Counted from the stretch's first letter, positions 43,762 to 57,640 are shown. The stretch: DNA of 64,000 bases from Rhizomys pruinosus (GCA_009823505.1 VZQC01003076.1:1367790-1431789); one strand, 5' to 3'. Made by a program: numbers and translations. The notes: generated by a model not told the origin, from the letters alone.

Positions 43762-46700
43762 TTAACTTATAATAATAAATTGTACTCATTAACTAGTTTT
43801 TAAATTTTAATTCTGAGCATATCCTTGGATTTAATAATGTTTTCTTCTGATATCATTTAAAATTATTAGACATAAGCATATCTTCCCTGTGAAGTATTCC
43901 CATCCATTCTTTCAATTTAATGATATTCCAATTTGTTGATAGTTTAAACATATTTTTCGAGTGTGTCACTTTTTACTGAAATACTCAACAGCCATTTATT
44001 CTTCCCTTGTACTTCCTGAGTTGGGTAGTTTGAGATTTAGGAAGGTTTCCTATTTACTCACATTTTAATGATATACATTTCTACTTCACTGGTGGTAAAG
44101 GCTGATCAGTCACAGAAAGGTCAGTTAACACTAAATAGACCCTTTCTTTATGCAATTACAAAGAATAATATCTTTGTGCTGATGGCGCTGCACACTGAGT
44201 GGGTGAGGCAGAGAATTAATGTGCTGCCTTGTTGGCCCATGGGATACAGATTCTGATACAATAACCACAACTTATTCTAATTATGCTCCTTTAAAAGGTC
44301 ATCAGCAAAAATGAGTTAAGGAATTATCAACTAACTTTATCATAAAATAATTCTGTACTACAGAAATGTAGAAGGTATAAGAACAGTACCTAGAAACCTC
44401 ATTACAGATCAAAAAAACACTAATGCAATGGGATAAAGAGAGTGTGAAAATGCCTCTGTGTCTGTGTGTGTGTATGCATAAATTGAGAGTATTCAGAAAA
44501 TTTTATATTATTTTTGCAAAGTGCTATTGATGTGATCGGGTAACTTGATCTCTGTATATTTGTGGGAAATGCTTAATTTTGATTTTGTTACTGTTTCATT
44601 TTTACATTCATGTGATACCATATTATATTTTAAGGATCCACTTATAAAATAATGCATGCAGATTACATTCCATACAGAATCACAGAGTGGTCCATGAGAG
44701 GAACTTGGAGCTCATCTTCATGACCACTGTCATCTTTATCCTCAAATTAGCATCAGTGCTTGGTGATGCCCTTCAGGAACAGAAATTAACAACAACAAAA
44801 ATTCCCACATTGGTGATGTGAAATGGTGGCCACAAAAGTCAGGTTCTGCTCCAGGTGACACATGAATAACATCCGGATGAGCATCCAGTCCGGTGCGTGT
44901 CTAGTGCCTTCTCCAGGTTTCTATCACTTCCCTATCTGAGATCTGAATTTCAGTGCTCTTAAGAGTCTATGCTGACACAATATGTGTCCCCGCTTCTGAA
45001 AACCTTCTGGAATTATATCAGTCTGCAAAACTCCTAGATATTTGTAGAGAAAAATGTCCTTCAAATGTAAACATGCCTCTGTTTCCTTTCCATGGGAACA
45101 CAGAGCACAGTGGTGCCAAACGTGGGAAGTACAGTGGATAGTCTGCGGCCTCATACAATACCCTCATGCATAGAGCTGTCACTCACAATTTCCTCTGTTG
45201 CCACCTTTGGTTAAATGTCCCTTGGGGGGGGGGGCATGAACACCTGTCCATTCACGTTGTTGCTCACCTGGGTCACTCTTCAGATCATGCCATGCATCTC
45301 AAGCAGGCAGGAATTACAATACCTCTAGCAGGTCTTGTCTTGAGATATGTCTGCTTTCCAAAAGGGCTGAATGCTAGTGTGAAAAAAAATTTACAATGCT
45401 TTCTAGACCAGGGATCAGACAATGATTCCATTGCCTGGTTCCTAGGCGCATATCACTGGAATACTATCATACCATTCATGTACATGCATTTAGATATTAC
45501 GTATGGCTACTTTCTCTCACAGTGGCAATGATAACTGCAAGACTGAATGGACCCTACAGTCCTAAGTATGTGCTTTCTGTCCATTTGTAGAAAGAGCTGG
45601 CTGACCTCTGCTCTAGACCTTTCATTACCATACCATCATGATGCACACTGAAGCTCTATTTTAGACAACAAATACATCACCTATGGGCACATACTTGGAA
45701 CTGTGTATAAGGGACAAGTACTGCAAAGCATTTTCTTGGCCTTTTCAATGGCAGAAAATAATAAAAAAGAAACATGGCCAATCAATAATAACTGAAAAGT
45801 TGCCCCTTTGAAAATAATGTGGTTTGTGAGTTTTGAGAGTACTCTCAAAATGGATTCAATAACTATGCAGAGAGCTGTTGGAGCTATTAAAATACTATCA
45901 ATAATGCTCAAATGTGTCTCATCTATCCACGCCTTCTCTGGTTAACGGTATTTAATGGAAGCCTAGAGGTCTGTTCATTTGTGTCCTCTGAAACTTCTGT
46001 TATGAGCGTTCATAATATTGGCAAGCTAGAGTTTTTTTCTCAGGCAGTATAGGTGTCCATTCATCTGTAGACTTTCTAACTAAAACATGATACTCAACGT
46101 CTACCTTAGATTGCATAGTGGTTAGAAGACATGGTTCAGAAAAGCATTATAGTGACAACCTGTGACCTTTGCTGTGTGGAGAACATGGGAACTGAATGGA
46201 AAATGTTGCACAGTTTAGCACATGCCAAAGAACCAATGGGTGATTAGAGGGAAATTATAACTCAGAATTGAAGGGGGAGAAAGTAAATTAATGGGTGATA
46301 TTTTGAGGATACATAGGCTCATGTGACACATAATGGTCCTGCTCTTCCTCATATGATTATGTGGATAATTATACATGTACATTTAAAAGCAGAAAGCTTT
46401 AAAACAAGGTAACAACACTGGAAATACAGATCTGCAGTAGAAGGTTGCCTAGGGACCAGGATCCCAACATTGTTACTAGTGATTCACAGACAGCAAAGAA
46501 GGTGAAGGAAATGTCAGCATCGCTGCCTGCCCAGTGTGTGGTGGTTTCTCACTATCTGCTCTTCTCTCAAGTTCACACTTGTTCAGTTGCTTACTTATTT
46601 CCCTTTCCCATCTCCTCATTTCTGCCTTTGGTCCCCCTTCTTAGGAACACAGCACTCAATGGTCTAAGGTCTTCTTACCTTTCTTCCCCCTGCAGATACT

Positions 46701-47335
46701 TTCTTCCCTTGCCAGCATCCAGAGTACCATATTCTTTGCTGTTCAAGCTCTGTCCTTCCCACATTGCCGTTTAGGAACAAAGATGTTAAAGAACTAAAAC
46801 TAGGACACGGGGACACTTATTAACTTCATTTTTCCTCCCCAAAATAAGACCACCTCCTGAAAACCACACAATGGAAGGAGGACAGAGAGATGGAGATTAT
46901 GTGATTGCCTTCATTTTAATCTTGGCTAGATACTAATTAAGATAATTGTGGTAGAGCATGAAACTGAAAAATCTTTACTGTACATGGAAAGGTTAGAGCT
47001 ATTTCATACTTCCGTATCAACTTGACATTTCAGCCTGGTAGGAAAAAATGACAGTATCATTGTAATAAGATTATGTGAGTAGAGTTAAATTTATGGCAAT
47101 TGCACTTAGATTCTCATATACATGGAGGTAGGAAAACATTATATTTTTAGTCTATTGAAAACAAGGAGACTAGAACTGGAGAGTACAAGGCTAGACTCTC
47201 TGCAGGCTGGGTGCTGGCTATGAAATAAAGATGTGGCATTTGGAAGAGTAAGATTTTCTTTTTGAGAAGTAATTCTTAGTAGAGATATTAAATATTGTGC
47301 TAGTTTGTAAAATGTATAGAGATTTTCATTTCAAT
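43762..47335. other. Repeat-poor gene-desert block
   Basis: About 3.6 kb without a recognisable SINE or L1. It contains a 10-G run near 45225-45235 and scattered open frames of at most 121 codons, none with a known domain. No exon was supported. Confidence 0.45.
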
Positions 47336-47710
47336 GACTGGAGTGATAGCTCAGTCCATAAAGCACTTTTTACGTGAGTATCAGCACTAAGTCTAACCCA
47401 AAGCACACTTGTAAAATACAAAGAGACAAACAAACAAACAAACAAACAAAGTAAAACAGCCTGGGAGGTCTCATGCCTTGTAATCTCTGCACTGGACGGC
47501 AGGCATTGAAGACTCCCTGGGGACTCTGAACCATCAGTTTAATCAAAGTGATGAACTCCAGTTCACTCAGAGACCCTGTGTCAAAAGGTAAGGTGGGGAG
47601 TGACTAAGAAGACTCAGGCGTACATGCACACACATCATATGAAGCCCCACAAGTACTCACATTTGCTAACACGCAAGAACACACACACACAGACATACAC
47701 ACAAAAGGTT
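47336..47710 (+). mobile_element. B4/RSINE-like composite SINE with (CAAA)n
   Basis: Left tRNA-like part ('ggagtgatagctcagtccat'), an internal (CAAA)n spacer (about 47429-47452), a B1-like middle ('cttgtaatctctgcactgga', 'gagaccctgtgtcaaaag'), and a CA-rich right end. Confidence 0.65.
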
Positions 47711-48989
47711 AGCTTTTCTATGAAAACAGGCAGTAGAAAAGGCAGAGTCTGTACCTCTAGCATCATGCACATCTCTGCACTGCAATTGCTGTTTATTAGA
47801 CTTATTTACCTTGTATTCAAATATCCACCTCTCTGAACTGTTTGTGCCATGTTGACTTTCTGTCCCTACACGAAGTGCATAGTAGACTCTCAGGAAACAT
47901 CATTCTAGTTAACAGATGAGTGAAATCGCATAATCCTCATGCCCTTTTAAGCACAGAGGTAGCTGCACAAAAGAAACGGTGTACTAATCCCTTGGTTTTT
48001 AAAGTGTCTGCCTCAGCTAAGTGTTCTTAAATGCATGGGACTTTCAAAGGGTCACACAGGACAGGCATTTTGTGTCCACATATGTTTTTAAACTCTTAGA
48101 GAAAGCTTTAAGATTCATCTTTACAACCTAAAAAACACAGGAATTTATCCATTTACATTTTGACTGAGAAAAATAATAAGGTTTCCGGTTCTTTAAATCC
48201 TAGTTTGCAAAAGCATTTTACTGTATAATCTCTCTGTGGTACATTCCAGTTTACTTGTAAGTTCTCCTTGGAAGACTAACAGAAATCTAAACCGCCCGCC
48301 TTGTTGCGTTTATACAGTTTGCTAAGCTCTGTTCTCACAACCCAGGAGATTAACATTCTAAAAAAAATAGTAAGGGAATTTTGTGTGAAATGAGTGGAGT
48401 TGATTTTTTTTTTTAAATTAAAGAGTGTCTTCAGCATTGCAGATACATATAAACCCTTTGGAAAAGTGAAAAATGCAAATTCCAAACCAGAGGTATTATA
48501 GTAAATTACCTCACACTGTTTATTTCTGAACAATGAAAGCCTAAAGTTCTTGCATATTTCAGTGGCCTAAATTGGAAAAAGGAAAATATCTCCCCAGTGC
48601 AAACTCCACTGCCCTCCTCCCCTCTCTTCTGGGGAAGAGATGCTCTGCTACTCAGTTCTGTAGGGTTGGCTGCTTCTCCAAGACAGAGCTCAGCAAGCGC
48701 CATTCCATTACCCCTGCGTCCACTCCTGTCAGTGTCAGACCTAGTGTTGTCCTTCCCTATTAAGTTTCTTTCGGTTCTTCCAGGAAAGGAAGTGCGAGCC
48801 CATTTTCTAGCATTAAATGTGAATTCCACTGCAGAACTATTTAATATCATCCAGCTTTTAGTGCTCAGTGATCTCAGAGTAAGGATTGACCTGAAAGACA
48901 GAGTTTACGTGGCATCTGCTTACATGCCACCAGGTGCTGAAATCTGGAGTCATCTTGACTGAGAGACTCTGAGCTTGATTCTGGGCTGA
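47711..48989. other. Unique sequence
   Basis: Overlapping open frames at 48506-48962 on both strands have no recognised family and no splice context. The part at 48590-48780 is a little more GC-rich than its neighbours. Confidence 0.4.
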
Positions 48990-49288
48990 GCGTGGATGCT
49001 ATGCATGGCTGCTATGCATGGCTTCTGTGCATGGCTGCTATGCATGGCTGCTATGCATGGCTGCTATGCTTGGATGCTATGCTTGGATGCTGTGCATGGA
49101 TGCTGTGCATGGCTGCTGTGCATGGCTGCTGTGCATGGATGCTATGCAAGGCTGCTATGCATGGATGCTGTGCATGGGTGCTATGCATGGATGCTGTGAA
49201 TGGCTGCTATTCATGGATGCTGTGCATGGATTCTGTGCATGGATGCTGTGCATGGATACTATGCATGGCTGCTATGCATGGCCGCTGT
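48990..49288 (+). repeat. 13-bp minisatellite, 23 units
   Basis: Twenty-three units of GCATGG(C/A)TGCT(A/G)T follow one another without a break: 23 x 13 = 299 bp, exactly the span given. Variation is confined to a few positions (C/A at 7, A/G at 12). Because 13 is not a multiple of three, one strand reads the same 13-residue peptide in all three frames (Met-His-Gly-Cys-Tyr-Ala-Trp type). That explains the three overlapping frames here and argues against coding. Confidence 0.98.
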
Positions 49289-50869
49289 GCTGTGTGTGGT
49301 CCTTGCCCATGCCACTTACTCCACAGGCACTTTTTATCTACCGAGACCCTAGAAGCTTTATACTTGGCAGTTCCCATGGACAGCTGTTACAGTCCCATGA
49401 TTATGCTACTGTCTGTGACAAAAGGGATTTCACAGGTTGCAGTGAAGGTTACAGAGCATTCCACATTGCTTGGACAGAACTATCTAATGACATGAGTTCT
49501 TAAAATTGGAAGTTGTCTCCTGGAGGAATGTCAGAATGTTGTGAAAAGAGAAGGAACAGAAATTTGAAGTGTGAGACAGATCTGAGCACCATGGTTCATC
49601 TCTTTTTCCTTCAAATAATGGCTTTGAATGTGGAAATAGGAAGCTGTAAGCAAAGGGTTCCAGGCAGAATCTAGATAGCAGAGATGGACCTCAACTGAGA
49701 CCTGGCAGGGCAGCATTCACCTATTTCCAACTATGGAAGCGGGCTACCCATTGTCTAAATAAGCAAAGAAACAGGTTTCCCGGGGCTTTGGAAGGAAACA
49801 ACCCTGCCATGGTGTGATTTTTACCTTGGGAGACCCTTGCCTATCTTCTGATCTACAAAGCCATGAGACAACTTCAGGTTTTAAGCTTAAGTAATTGATG
49901 ACAATACCGATAAAAACAACATGGTGACTCAGGTAATCTGCTAGCCATTAGCGAAATAAAATTCATCAAGATGCTGCATAGACATTGACAAGTTGATGAT
50001 AGACAGACACTGCAGTCTCTATAACATGTTCTGTAGTAAACAACTTTAAGAGACACAGGAAATTCATCCCTTGATTTTGCATATAGCAGCTAATTTCTAG
50101 CAGTGTATGAAGTAAGTTAAGCTTTTCAATAACACCAAGAAAATCATTTATTTCTGCTGCTCCTAACTAAACTGTTGTTTATAATCTGAACTGATAACCA
50201 ATCATCCCTCCTTTGAAATAAATGTATCCGATCACTTGATAGTTTATTCTTTTCATTTTATGGTGGATTATTAAGTTGCTGAGAAAGCTTTATAATCGTG
50301 TGATCCTCCAGCATGATGAGACTAGCATTTGAGGATGAAATTCATATTCTTTTGACTACAGAAGTCTTCTTAGATAATATCTTTTAAATGACTAATTAGC
50401 TGACCATGAAAATGGTTTTGAAAAAAATCATATAGTAAGTAGAATATAATCTAGAAGTGAAAAACAAAAATTTCTACTAGAGATAAAATTTGTGCTATGA
50501 ACATTATGAAAATCTAAAACAAAACAACAGAGAAAACAAGAGTTCCATGCCTGTCAGCAAGGTTTTGCTTTTTGTCATTACTGTTTGTAAATGTGATTTT
50601 TTTTGTTTGGAGTGGCAGATCTGTCCATTTTTTCATGTCAACCATAGTTACTTCAACTAAGAATTGATATAATTCCTATGCTAAAGCTTTGACATGTTAA
50701 AACAGCATGAGGCTGGTGATGGAAACTTTTAAAAATGTCGCAAATGCATATGTAAACAGATTATTGGGGTTCACCGATAATCATATTGTCTGCAGCATAC
50801 AAGAAACATAAATGTCAAAACAGCTTAAATATCTTATGAAAAACATGATTAAGAAATTTTATTGTGGGC
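49289..50869. other. Unique sequence
   Basis: Nothing recognisable. Confidence 0.4.
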
Positions 50870-51310
50870 CCGGGATGATAGCTCAGGAGAAAAAGTGCTT
50901 AAAGACCTGAGTTCAACGTCCTGCAGAAAATTACCTTCCCCTCCACTTTGAGATAACAGCAGATCACCTTTCCAAGGACAATATTTATCTTTCATACTCA
51001 TTGGATTATAGCTCTGCCGTGCATGTCTGAATCTAGCATCATTTATTCAGTGTTGATCCTAATAGATTCATCCTTATCCTTTGCATGGTATTAGTTTATT
51101 ATCACACATACGAGCAGAGCAGTATGTTCTGTTCTATTTGAAACACTTAAAAACCATGACATATAGGAAGAGGGGATGGCTCAGTGAATAAAAGGCCCAC
51201 AGTGCAAGCATGAAGTTCTTGTTCATATTCCCAGCACCCATATAAAATTCCAGGCATTATGGCATATACTTGTAATTCCTGCAATGGGGAGGAAGAAAGA
51301 TGTACCATGT
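50870..51310 (+). mobile_element. Two SINE relics
   Basis: At 50870-50930 'gggatgatagctcaggagaa' and 'gacctgagttcaacg' are a SINE head. At 51168-51310 'ggggatggctcagtgaataa', 'cccagcacccatataaa' and 'cttgtaattcctgcaatggg' are a B4-like remnant. Confidence 0.55.
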
Positions 51311-51429
51311 ATACACACATACTACGACAGCCTACCTACATCAGCTGATACTCCCGTCAGAGGTGTCTTACCACTCTTGTTGCTGTATGTTTGTTAACTG
51401 CATTTCTTAAGTTTAGTTGTTTAGAGATA

Positions 51430-51835
51430 TATCACAATAGGTTTTTTTCCAGGGTGAAGAGTTTATGCATCTTATAATGCCAAGGTCACAACCCATCACT
51501 GAGAAAAATCAGAGCAAGAACTCATGGTAGGACCCTGGAGTCAGAAACTGAAGCAGAAACCACGGGGTAGGCACTTCCTCCGGGCTTGTTTCCCCTGGCT
51601 TGCTCAACTACTTTTGTTACACAGCCTAAATCCACCTACTTAGGGATGGCACTACCCACAGAGGGCTGGGGTGTCCTGCATCAATTAACAATTAAAGACA
51701 TGCCTCACAGCCATGGCCACAACTAATCTGTTAGAGGGAGTTCCTCAATTGAGATTCCCTCTTCACAAGTGTCTCCAGAGTTGACAAAAACTAACCGGCA
51801 CAATTGTTGACTTGTCAACTTAACACACAAACATG
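51430..51835. mobile_element. Old interspersed repeat, class unknown
   Basis: 'cagaaaccacggggtaggca', 'ggcactacccacagagggct' and 'agttgacaaaaactaaccgg' resemble a common rodent repeat that I cannot name with confidence. It may be the same family as 7880-8280 in the opposite orientation. Confidence 0.35.
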
Positions 51836-51872
51836 TCCTTAGAAGCAATATTCTTGTCATTTCTTGTTAAAT

Positions 51873-52007
51873 GTCTTCTGAGCAGGAAATGGTGGCACAC
51901 ACCTATAATTCCAGCATTACTTCTGTATGCAGCAGGGTTGCAAGTTCAAGCCTCAGCTATACAGTAAGACAGAGTATCAATGATCCAAATCAAAAAAAAA
52001 CAAATAA
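51873..52007 (+). mobile_element. B1 SINE, diverged
   Basis: 'gcaggaaatggtggcacaca', 'cctataattccagcatta' and 'caagttcaagcctcagctat', ending in an A-rich tail. Confidence 0.75.
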
Positions 52008-52117
52008 AATCAGTTTGCTGAGAGGATACCACAATGAATTAAATTACAATTCAGATTTCCTGGACACTAAAACTTTAAGAGCATTATTTTGTATTTTGTG
52101 TACACTGAATTAAATTA

Positions 52118-52890
52118 CAATAGAGCTAGAACCAACCCAAATGCCGCTCAACAGATGAGCAGATGACAAAAATGTGGTACATCTACACAATGGAGTACTA
52201 TTCAGTGGTAAAGAAAGATGACATCATGAACTTTGCAGGTAAATGGATGGAACTCAAAGCCATTATGCTATGTGAAGTAATACAGTCCCAGAAAAACAAA
52301 TGGTGAATGGCTTCCCTCATTTGTGGATGCTAACACCAAATCCCCAATTGAAAGTCAAGCTGAACAACATTATTGTTATATATTTTTTTTTATCTGAAAG
52401 CAACTGTGTTGCTATAATGTAAATCTCTTAATGGGCTCTAGAATCAACCTACCACTTATATTCAGACTCTGTAATTACTGTATATGGGTGGAAGGTATGT
52501 ATTCACATTTTAGAGTAATATAAAATTAAAGGGGGAAATGTGAATTCCTAAACATATTTTGGAATTAACATACAGTTTATTCCCAGAAGTCATAATTTTG
52601 ATGCATATGTGATGATTATATAGGCATATGTTGGAACAATACAAAGGGGAGGAAAAATCACCAACATAAAGACCGGGTTAAAGAACTGAATGATACAGTT
52701 GAACTCTGCCCAAAACAATAAGCTTCTGCAGGGAAAAACTTTGGAAAGACTGAGAGAAAGATGTAAGACATGTATGGCAGAAGGCATGAACAGGGGTGGG
52801 GTGGGGGCAGGGAGAGGGGAATGTGTCTAAATTGGACTGAAAGATAATGAATGAAATACACAATTCATCAATAAAAGTATTTTAAAAAGA
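52118..52890 (+). mobile_element. L1 3' end, 5' truncated
   Basis: Starts in the C-terminal part of ORF2 (matching 32945-33150: 'atgtggtacatctacacaat', 'ggagtactattcagtggtaa'). It continues through a full 3' UTR with GGGGTGGGGTGGGGGC (about 52795-52810) and ends 'catcaataaaagtatttt'. Colinear with 11460-12073, so same family. Confidence 0.93.
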
Positions 52891-55800
52891 ATTTTTAAAA
52901 TCAATAATCAATGATATATTGAAAAATATATTTTCATTGAAACGAAAAATATGGATTTATTTTGCTGGACTTTGATTTTTCTGAAAAAATTGCATGACTT
53001 GTGTTATATTTTTACATAATTTTAGATAAAAATCACAAATAATTAAAATCTCTGAAGTCAATAATTTCTGAGGATTTTGGAGTCTTTAAATGACCACAAG
53101 TAGATACTTAGCTAGTTGAATTAGATCTTAGCTAGTTGAATTCATTACCTTGACATTCAACATTTTGGCTGAATTTTTATCACTAATTAAAATCATAGCA
53201 ATGGATTAGCATCTGTAATTACTCTATTTAGGGTAAAATTCCAAGGGTTATAAATCTCCAAGCTTCAGGGCATAGACTGATAACCAGCTGGGACAAGAAA
53301 AGCTCATCTACCTATTGTGCAGTCTTACAAAATTAGGTACATTACATGCCTTACTCCCTCAGAAACATCTGGCTCAGATTATTGTTTGAGAGGTTATTGC
53401 TCGGCATGCAAGGGACAGTGCTTGACTAAGTTATAGAAATAATATAGAATATATACACATGTGTATGTATACATATTAATGTGCATATACATCTATGAAA
53501 AATTTGACATATGTATACATATGGATATACATTCTGCATGTATGTGAGTATATATTTAAATTTATGCAGGAACTTGTTAAATGCTGTTTACTTTTCAGGC
53601 ATTGGGTCAGATTTTTCTTAGAGTGATGACTGAAGATGTCAGAACATGAGACACTCAAAATGGTTTAAATTCTGCTATTAATCTCCCAGTCAGAAAAGTC
53701 ATCCAATGTATTTCTTTTGCAGACAATGCTTAATTGTTTCCACATTCCATTTGTAGAATGTTCATGCTTTGGGAGATATGATTCTTTGATAATCTCTACT
53801 GTTGGTTCCATTTTTCCTGTTCCACTCAACCTGCTGAAGCTCTAAGGGTTACAAGCATTAGCACAGCAGTGTCGTGTTTTCATACTTTGTATTGCTTTGT
53901 ACAACTTGCAATGTCAAAAATGTACTATATTCAGAATTTACTTTTAAGCTTCACTGTAAGATAGATAGTCCAATGTCCATTAGAATAGATAACAATGTCA
54001 TTATAAAGCTCCTATTGCTGAAACTACGGTCATCCAAAAGTTCTTTGAAAAATGAATTGAAGGTTTTTTTTTTTTTCAGTCATAGTGTCCGTAATGGAAT
54101 AGTGGTGGAGTACACAGTCATTATTTATACAATCTTGTATTGTTCTGTCCATATGTATCCATGCAAGACTGCACTTTGTGTGTGTTGGCTTTTATTTTCA
54201 TCAACAAGTCATTGCTGCTGTTGGTGTTCTTGCTGGTCCCCAGATGAATTCCTTGCAGATTCATGTACATTTAAGGTGCCAGTGTTTCCCCATCACCCAA
54301 AGCACATTTTCAGTTTCCTCTTGAAGGAATTGCTAAGGGTTACTTTTCAGGGTAAATGCATCTGAGTCATTAGAGTATAAATGATGGCTACATTGCAAAG
54401 TAGATGGGTTTTGAGCTCTCAGTAAATTTATTTTTAATTAATCAATGGTAATCAAAGCTTTCCAATAGAAAATATTATCTCAAGAAACATCCTAATGCTT
54501 GCTGATGTAATCCTGGAAGAACTGCCACATTCAGACTCGTCATCCTAGTGATGAACAGGATCTGTGTGAACCATGAATCTAGGAATTGCCACAGATTCCC
54601 CAGCCAGGTGAGTCTGCAAAGCTACAACAAAGCACCTTTCCTTTACTAGATGTAGATTGCCTTTAAGAGTTTTGAGAAATGTGGGAAATGCAAGTCATAA
54701 CTCTGGAGGATAAATTTACATCTGCCTAATTCTGCCAAGAATATCTGATTCAGAGACAAAAATCAAGGTCTAAGTTAAGGATGAGGTTAATTCAACTCAC
54801 AGAGGGGAACTTGGAGTTGGTTAAGGGAGTCCCTCTGAATTATTTTGTATCATTGCATAACATATTACCACAACAAGTATTTATCATCCCATAATTCTGT
54901 GTGTAGGTCAGAAGTGCTTCCTAGTGTTTGACTCACAAGGTGAGAACTTGTCCAGAGACGGCACTAAGGTCCTGTCCACTTCCCGGCTGCCTCCGACTAT
55001 CAGCAAAAGCTCCTGCTTTCTTCCTGGCAGTGAATATGACAGTGCTCTCAGCTCCTAGACGTCAATCCAAAGCCTTTCCATGTCACCCATTTCTTCAGAA
55101 CAGCTCTAGAGGGGCTCTAGTCAAAACCCTCTTCAAGACTTGAATCCCTCTCACCAGAAAAAGCCCACTCCCTTTTGAGGGATCACTTAATTAGGTCAGT
55201 CTTACCAGGGATAATCTCCTTTTCCTAAAAAGCTACTGACTTGGGACTTTAATTACATGTTGGAAATCCCTTCACAGCAGCACATAGGCTGGTGTTAATT
55301 GAACGCATGGAGGAGGTGCGGGTGTGTAACACGTGGTAGGACTCTTAGGTTCAACCAGGAAAGTAGAACCAGTAAGACAAACATCTTAAATGGTACAACA
55401 AATCTTTTGTCAACAACAGGCCACATACACTGGAGGTTGCAAAGGTTATAGTGAAATTCAGAAATCACTATTGCCTGTTGGTATCACAGGCTTTCTGTTG
55501 TAGCATAGCCCATAGACAAACTTCTTGTGAACACTGGATGCTGCATAAAAGTACAATTTATAAACTTAATAACAAAAATATGTTACATCATCACTAATTT
55601 ATGTTTACCATATTATGCTCTTACTAGTTAAGAGTGCACTATTTCAACATACTGAAAAGATTTATGGTCAGATAGTATGCTATATTATACTGTCAAAAGC
55701 GTCATACATCTTGAGTTTACCAAGCGGTCATGTCAAGCTGTTGAACTGTACCATCTAACTCTGTGTATGTAACCACCTTGATATTTGCAAAGTGATGAAA

Positions 55801-55959
55801 GCAACTGACATATTTCTTAAAACATATACTATTTTTCAGTCTGTAGATGGACTACAGACTGGTGAACATTTATCATCCTATTCTGTCTCTCTATTACCTA
55901 TCAATATATAACACATGTATCATCTATCCAACATCTCTTCCTATTCTGTCATTTGTGTT
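52891..55959. other. Mostly unique sequence
   Basis: Contains a short tandem duplication at 53107-53142 (CTTAGCTAGTTGAATT twice, 20 bp apart) and TATACATA patches at 53450-53560. The block around 54840-55330 may be an ancient repeat. A 163-codon frame at 53874-54365 has no recognised domain. Confidence 0.4.
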
Positions 55960-56350
55960 AAGGTCTGTCATGTCAGGTTAGTGTCCCCAGGCTTCCCTTG
56001 GTGTAAGCTCATCCACTGAGGTCTACTCAGCCTATCCAGAGTCCTTCCATTTAAGATCAGCTTTTCCTCATCCAACAGTAAACAGCTGCCAGTAATTCTA
56101 TGACTAAGGTTGGGCCTGCTGTCCATTTCCACAGTTCTATGCTATTTTTTTTTGTCTGCTTGAGTTTGCATGGGTCTTGTGCATGCTGAAACCATTCCAT
56201 TGCTGTAGGTTCTTATGAGCAGGGTCCCAGGAGTCTGTAGGACTCTATTTCCATATGGCCATGCCCCTCCTCCCTGGGCCTTATCATGTTCCAGCTCTAC
56301 CTTCCACAATGGTCCCAGAGCCCTGGGTAAGTATATTCTGTCCAAAGACC
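55960..56350 (-). mobile_element. L1 3' UTR relic (Lx-like)
   Basis: Homologous in order to 17980-18125, and continues with 'gtttgcatgggtcttgtgca', 'gtaggttcttatgagcaggg' and 'ccatatggccatgcccctcc', the reverse of old rodent L1 3' UTR phrases. Confidence 0.55.
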
Positions 56351-56439
56351 CACACTCTGTAGACTTATTCTCTTGTTTTGGCTGTTTGTGATCTTTTATG
56401 GTCTCTATTTTTTTTTCACCATTTATTTAGCATCCATTG

Positions 56440-56760
56440 CTTACTCTGTCTTCTATCAATCTATCATCTATGTATCAATTGTCAATTTATTTTTAGTCCA
56501 CATATCATCTATTTCTATTTTCCTATCATCTATCTTCTATCAATCTATCATCTACCATTCTATTATTTATCAATATATCATATCGATCATTTACCAATTT
56601 ATCATCTGTGCACTCATCTACTTCTATTTTTCTATCATCATCTGGCTATCATCTGGCTATCATCTATCAATCTATCATCTATCTATCTGTTTATCTATCT
56701 ATCTATTATCTATCTATCATCTATTTACCTACACATCTATCTATATTTATACTTCTACCA
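56440..56760. repeat. Degenerate (ATCT)n tetranucleotide region
   Basis: About 300 bp of imperfect ATCT/ATCA units. The Ile/Tyr/Ser-rich frames on the plus strand (up to 178 codons) derive from it. Confidence 0.9.
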
Positions 56761-57449
56761 CAAATAATTTGGTTACAACATCATGGAGGCTGGCAAGACA
56801 AGTCCAAAAGGAGCAATCCTGGGAAGGCCGGAAAGCATGGATCTGCGCAAAGATAACTGTCCTCATACTCCTCTTGGTCCATGCCTCTGGTCTCATGGGT
56901 GTTCCCTAACACATGTTGATGAAGAGAGAAAAATCTTGGCCCTGGTTTACCAAGTGTCCTCTCTGATGAGCAATCACCTGCTGGGTGGAGTTATTTGTAC
57001 AGAATAAGCACTTTGGATATGGATTTGCCTTCTCTAATTATAAATCATTTAAACTGGCTGTGGTCCTGTGCCTGGCGGGGTGACCTAAGTCTTCACTCCC
57101 GAAGAGCAAGGCCATTCAGTCATGATGGAATTTGCTTGTGGTAGTTTTCCATTGACTTTAATCGCAGGACATGTAAGCATTAAGAGATGCCTGTAGCACG
57201 GGCCTCACACTGTCACTGTGTAGGAACTGCATGACTTCCCTTGATTGTTAGGATCAGACAGCACAGTGGCCCAGGTCTAATATCTACAGTCTTACTGAGT
57301 TCCTTATCTACGGTTAAGTAACCACTTGTAGAATGTGGAATCAAATCACCCGTTAAGGACCAAATATGGCAGCATTTTAGTGCAATGCTTTTCAGAACAT
57401 CCTGTAGAATGTAGAAACCAGCATGACTCCCATGTCCTAGGATTAAATC

Positions 57450-57640
57450 AATGTGATAAAATCCCAGCATGGAACTGTGGAGATGGACAGGAAGCCCTGA
57501 CCTAACCCGGGGAACTATTGGCAGCTGATCACTGTTGGGAGAGGGACAGTGGATCATCTCGAAAGGAGATAGACTGACCAGGCTCCATTGAGCGACCCAC
57601 ATTGAGGGGCATCTGGGGTCACAAACTTGAATCATAGGCC
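57450..57640 (+). mobile_element. L1 3' UTR relic (Lx-like)
   Basis: 'aaaatcccagcatggaactg', 'gacaggaagccctgacctaa', 'gcagctgatcactgttggga' and 'gaccaggctccattgagcga' occur in the order known from old rodent L1 tails. Confidence 0.55.

Noticed and set aside
48992..49495. Cys/Trp/Met-rich proteins of 161-167 codons
   Set aside because: Three overlapping frames over a 13-bp repeat give the same peptide by arithmetic. There is no signal, family or exon evidence.
53874..54365. 163-codon frame
   Set aside because: AT-rich, no family resemblance, hydrophobic patches fit composition, and no exon context.
56373..56909. 178-codon Ile/Tyr/Ser-rich frame resembling a membrane protein
   Set aside because: Derived from a degenerate ATCT tetranucleotide region.
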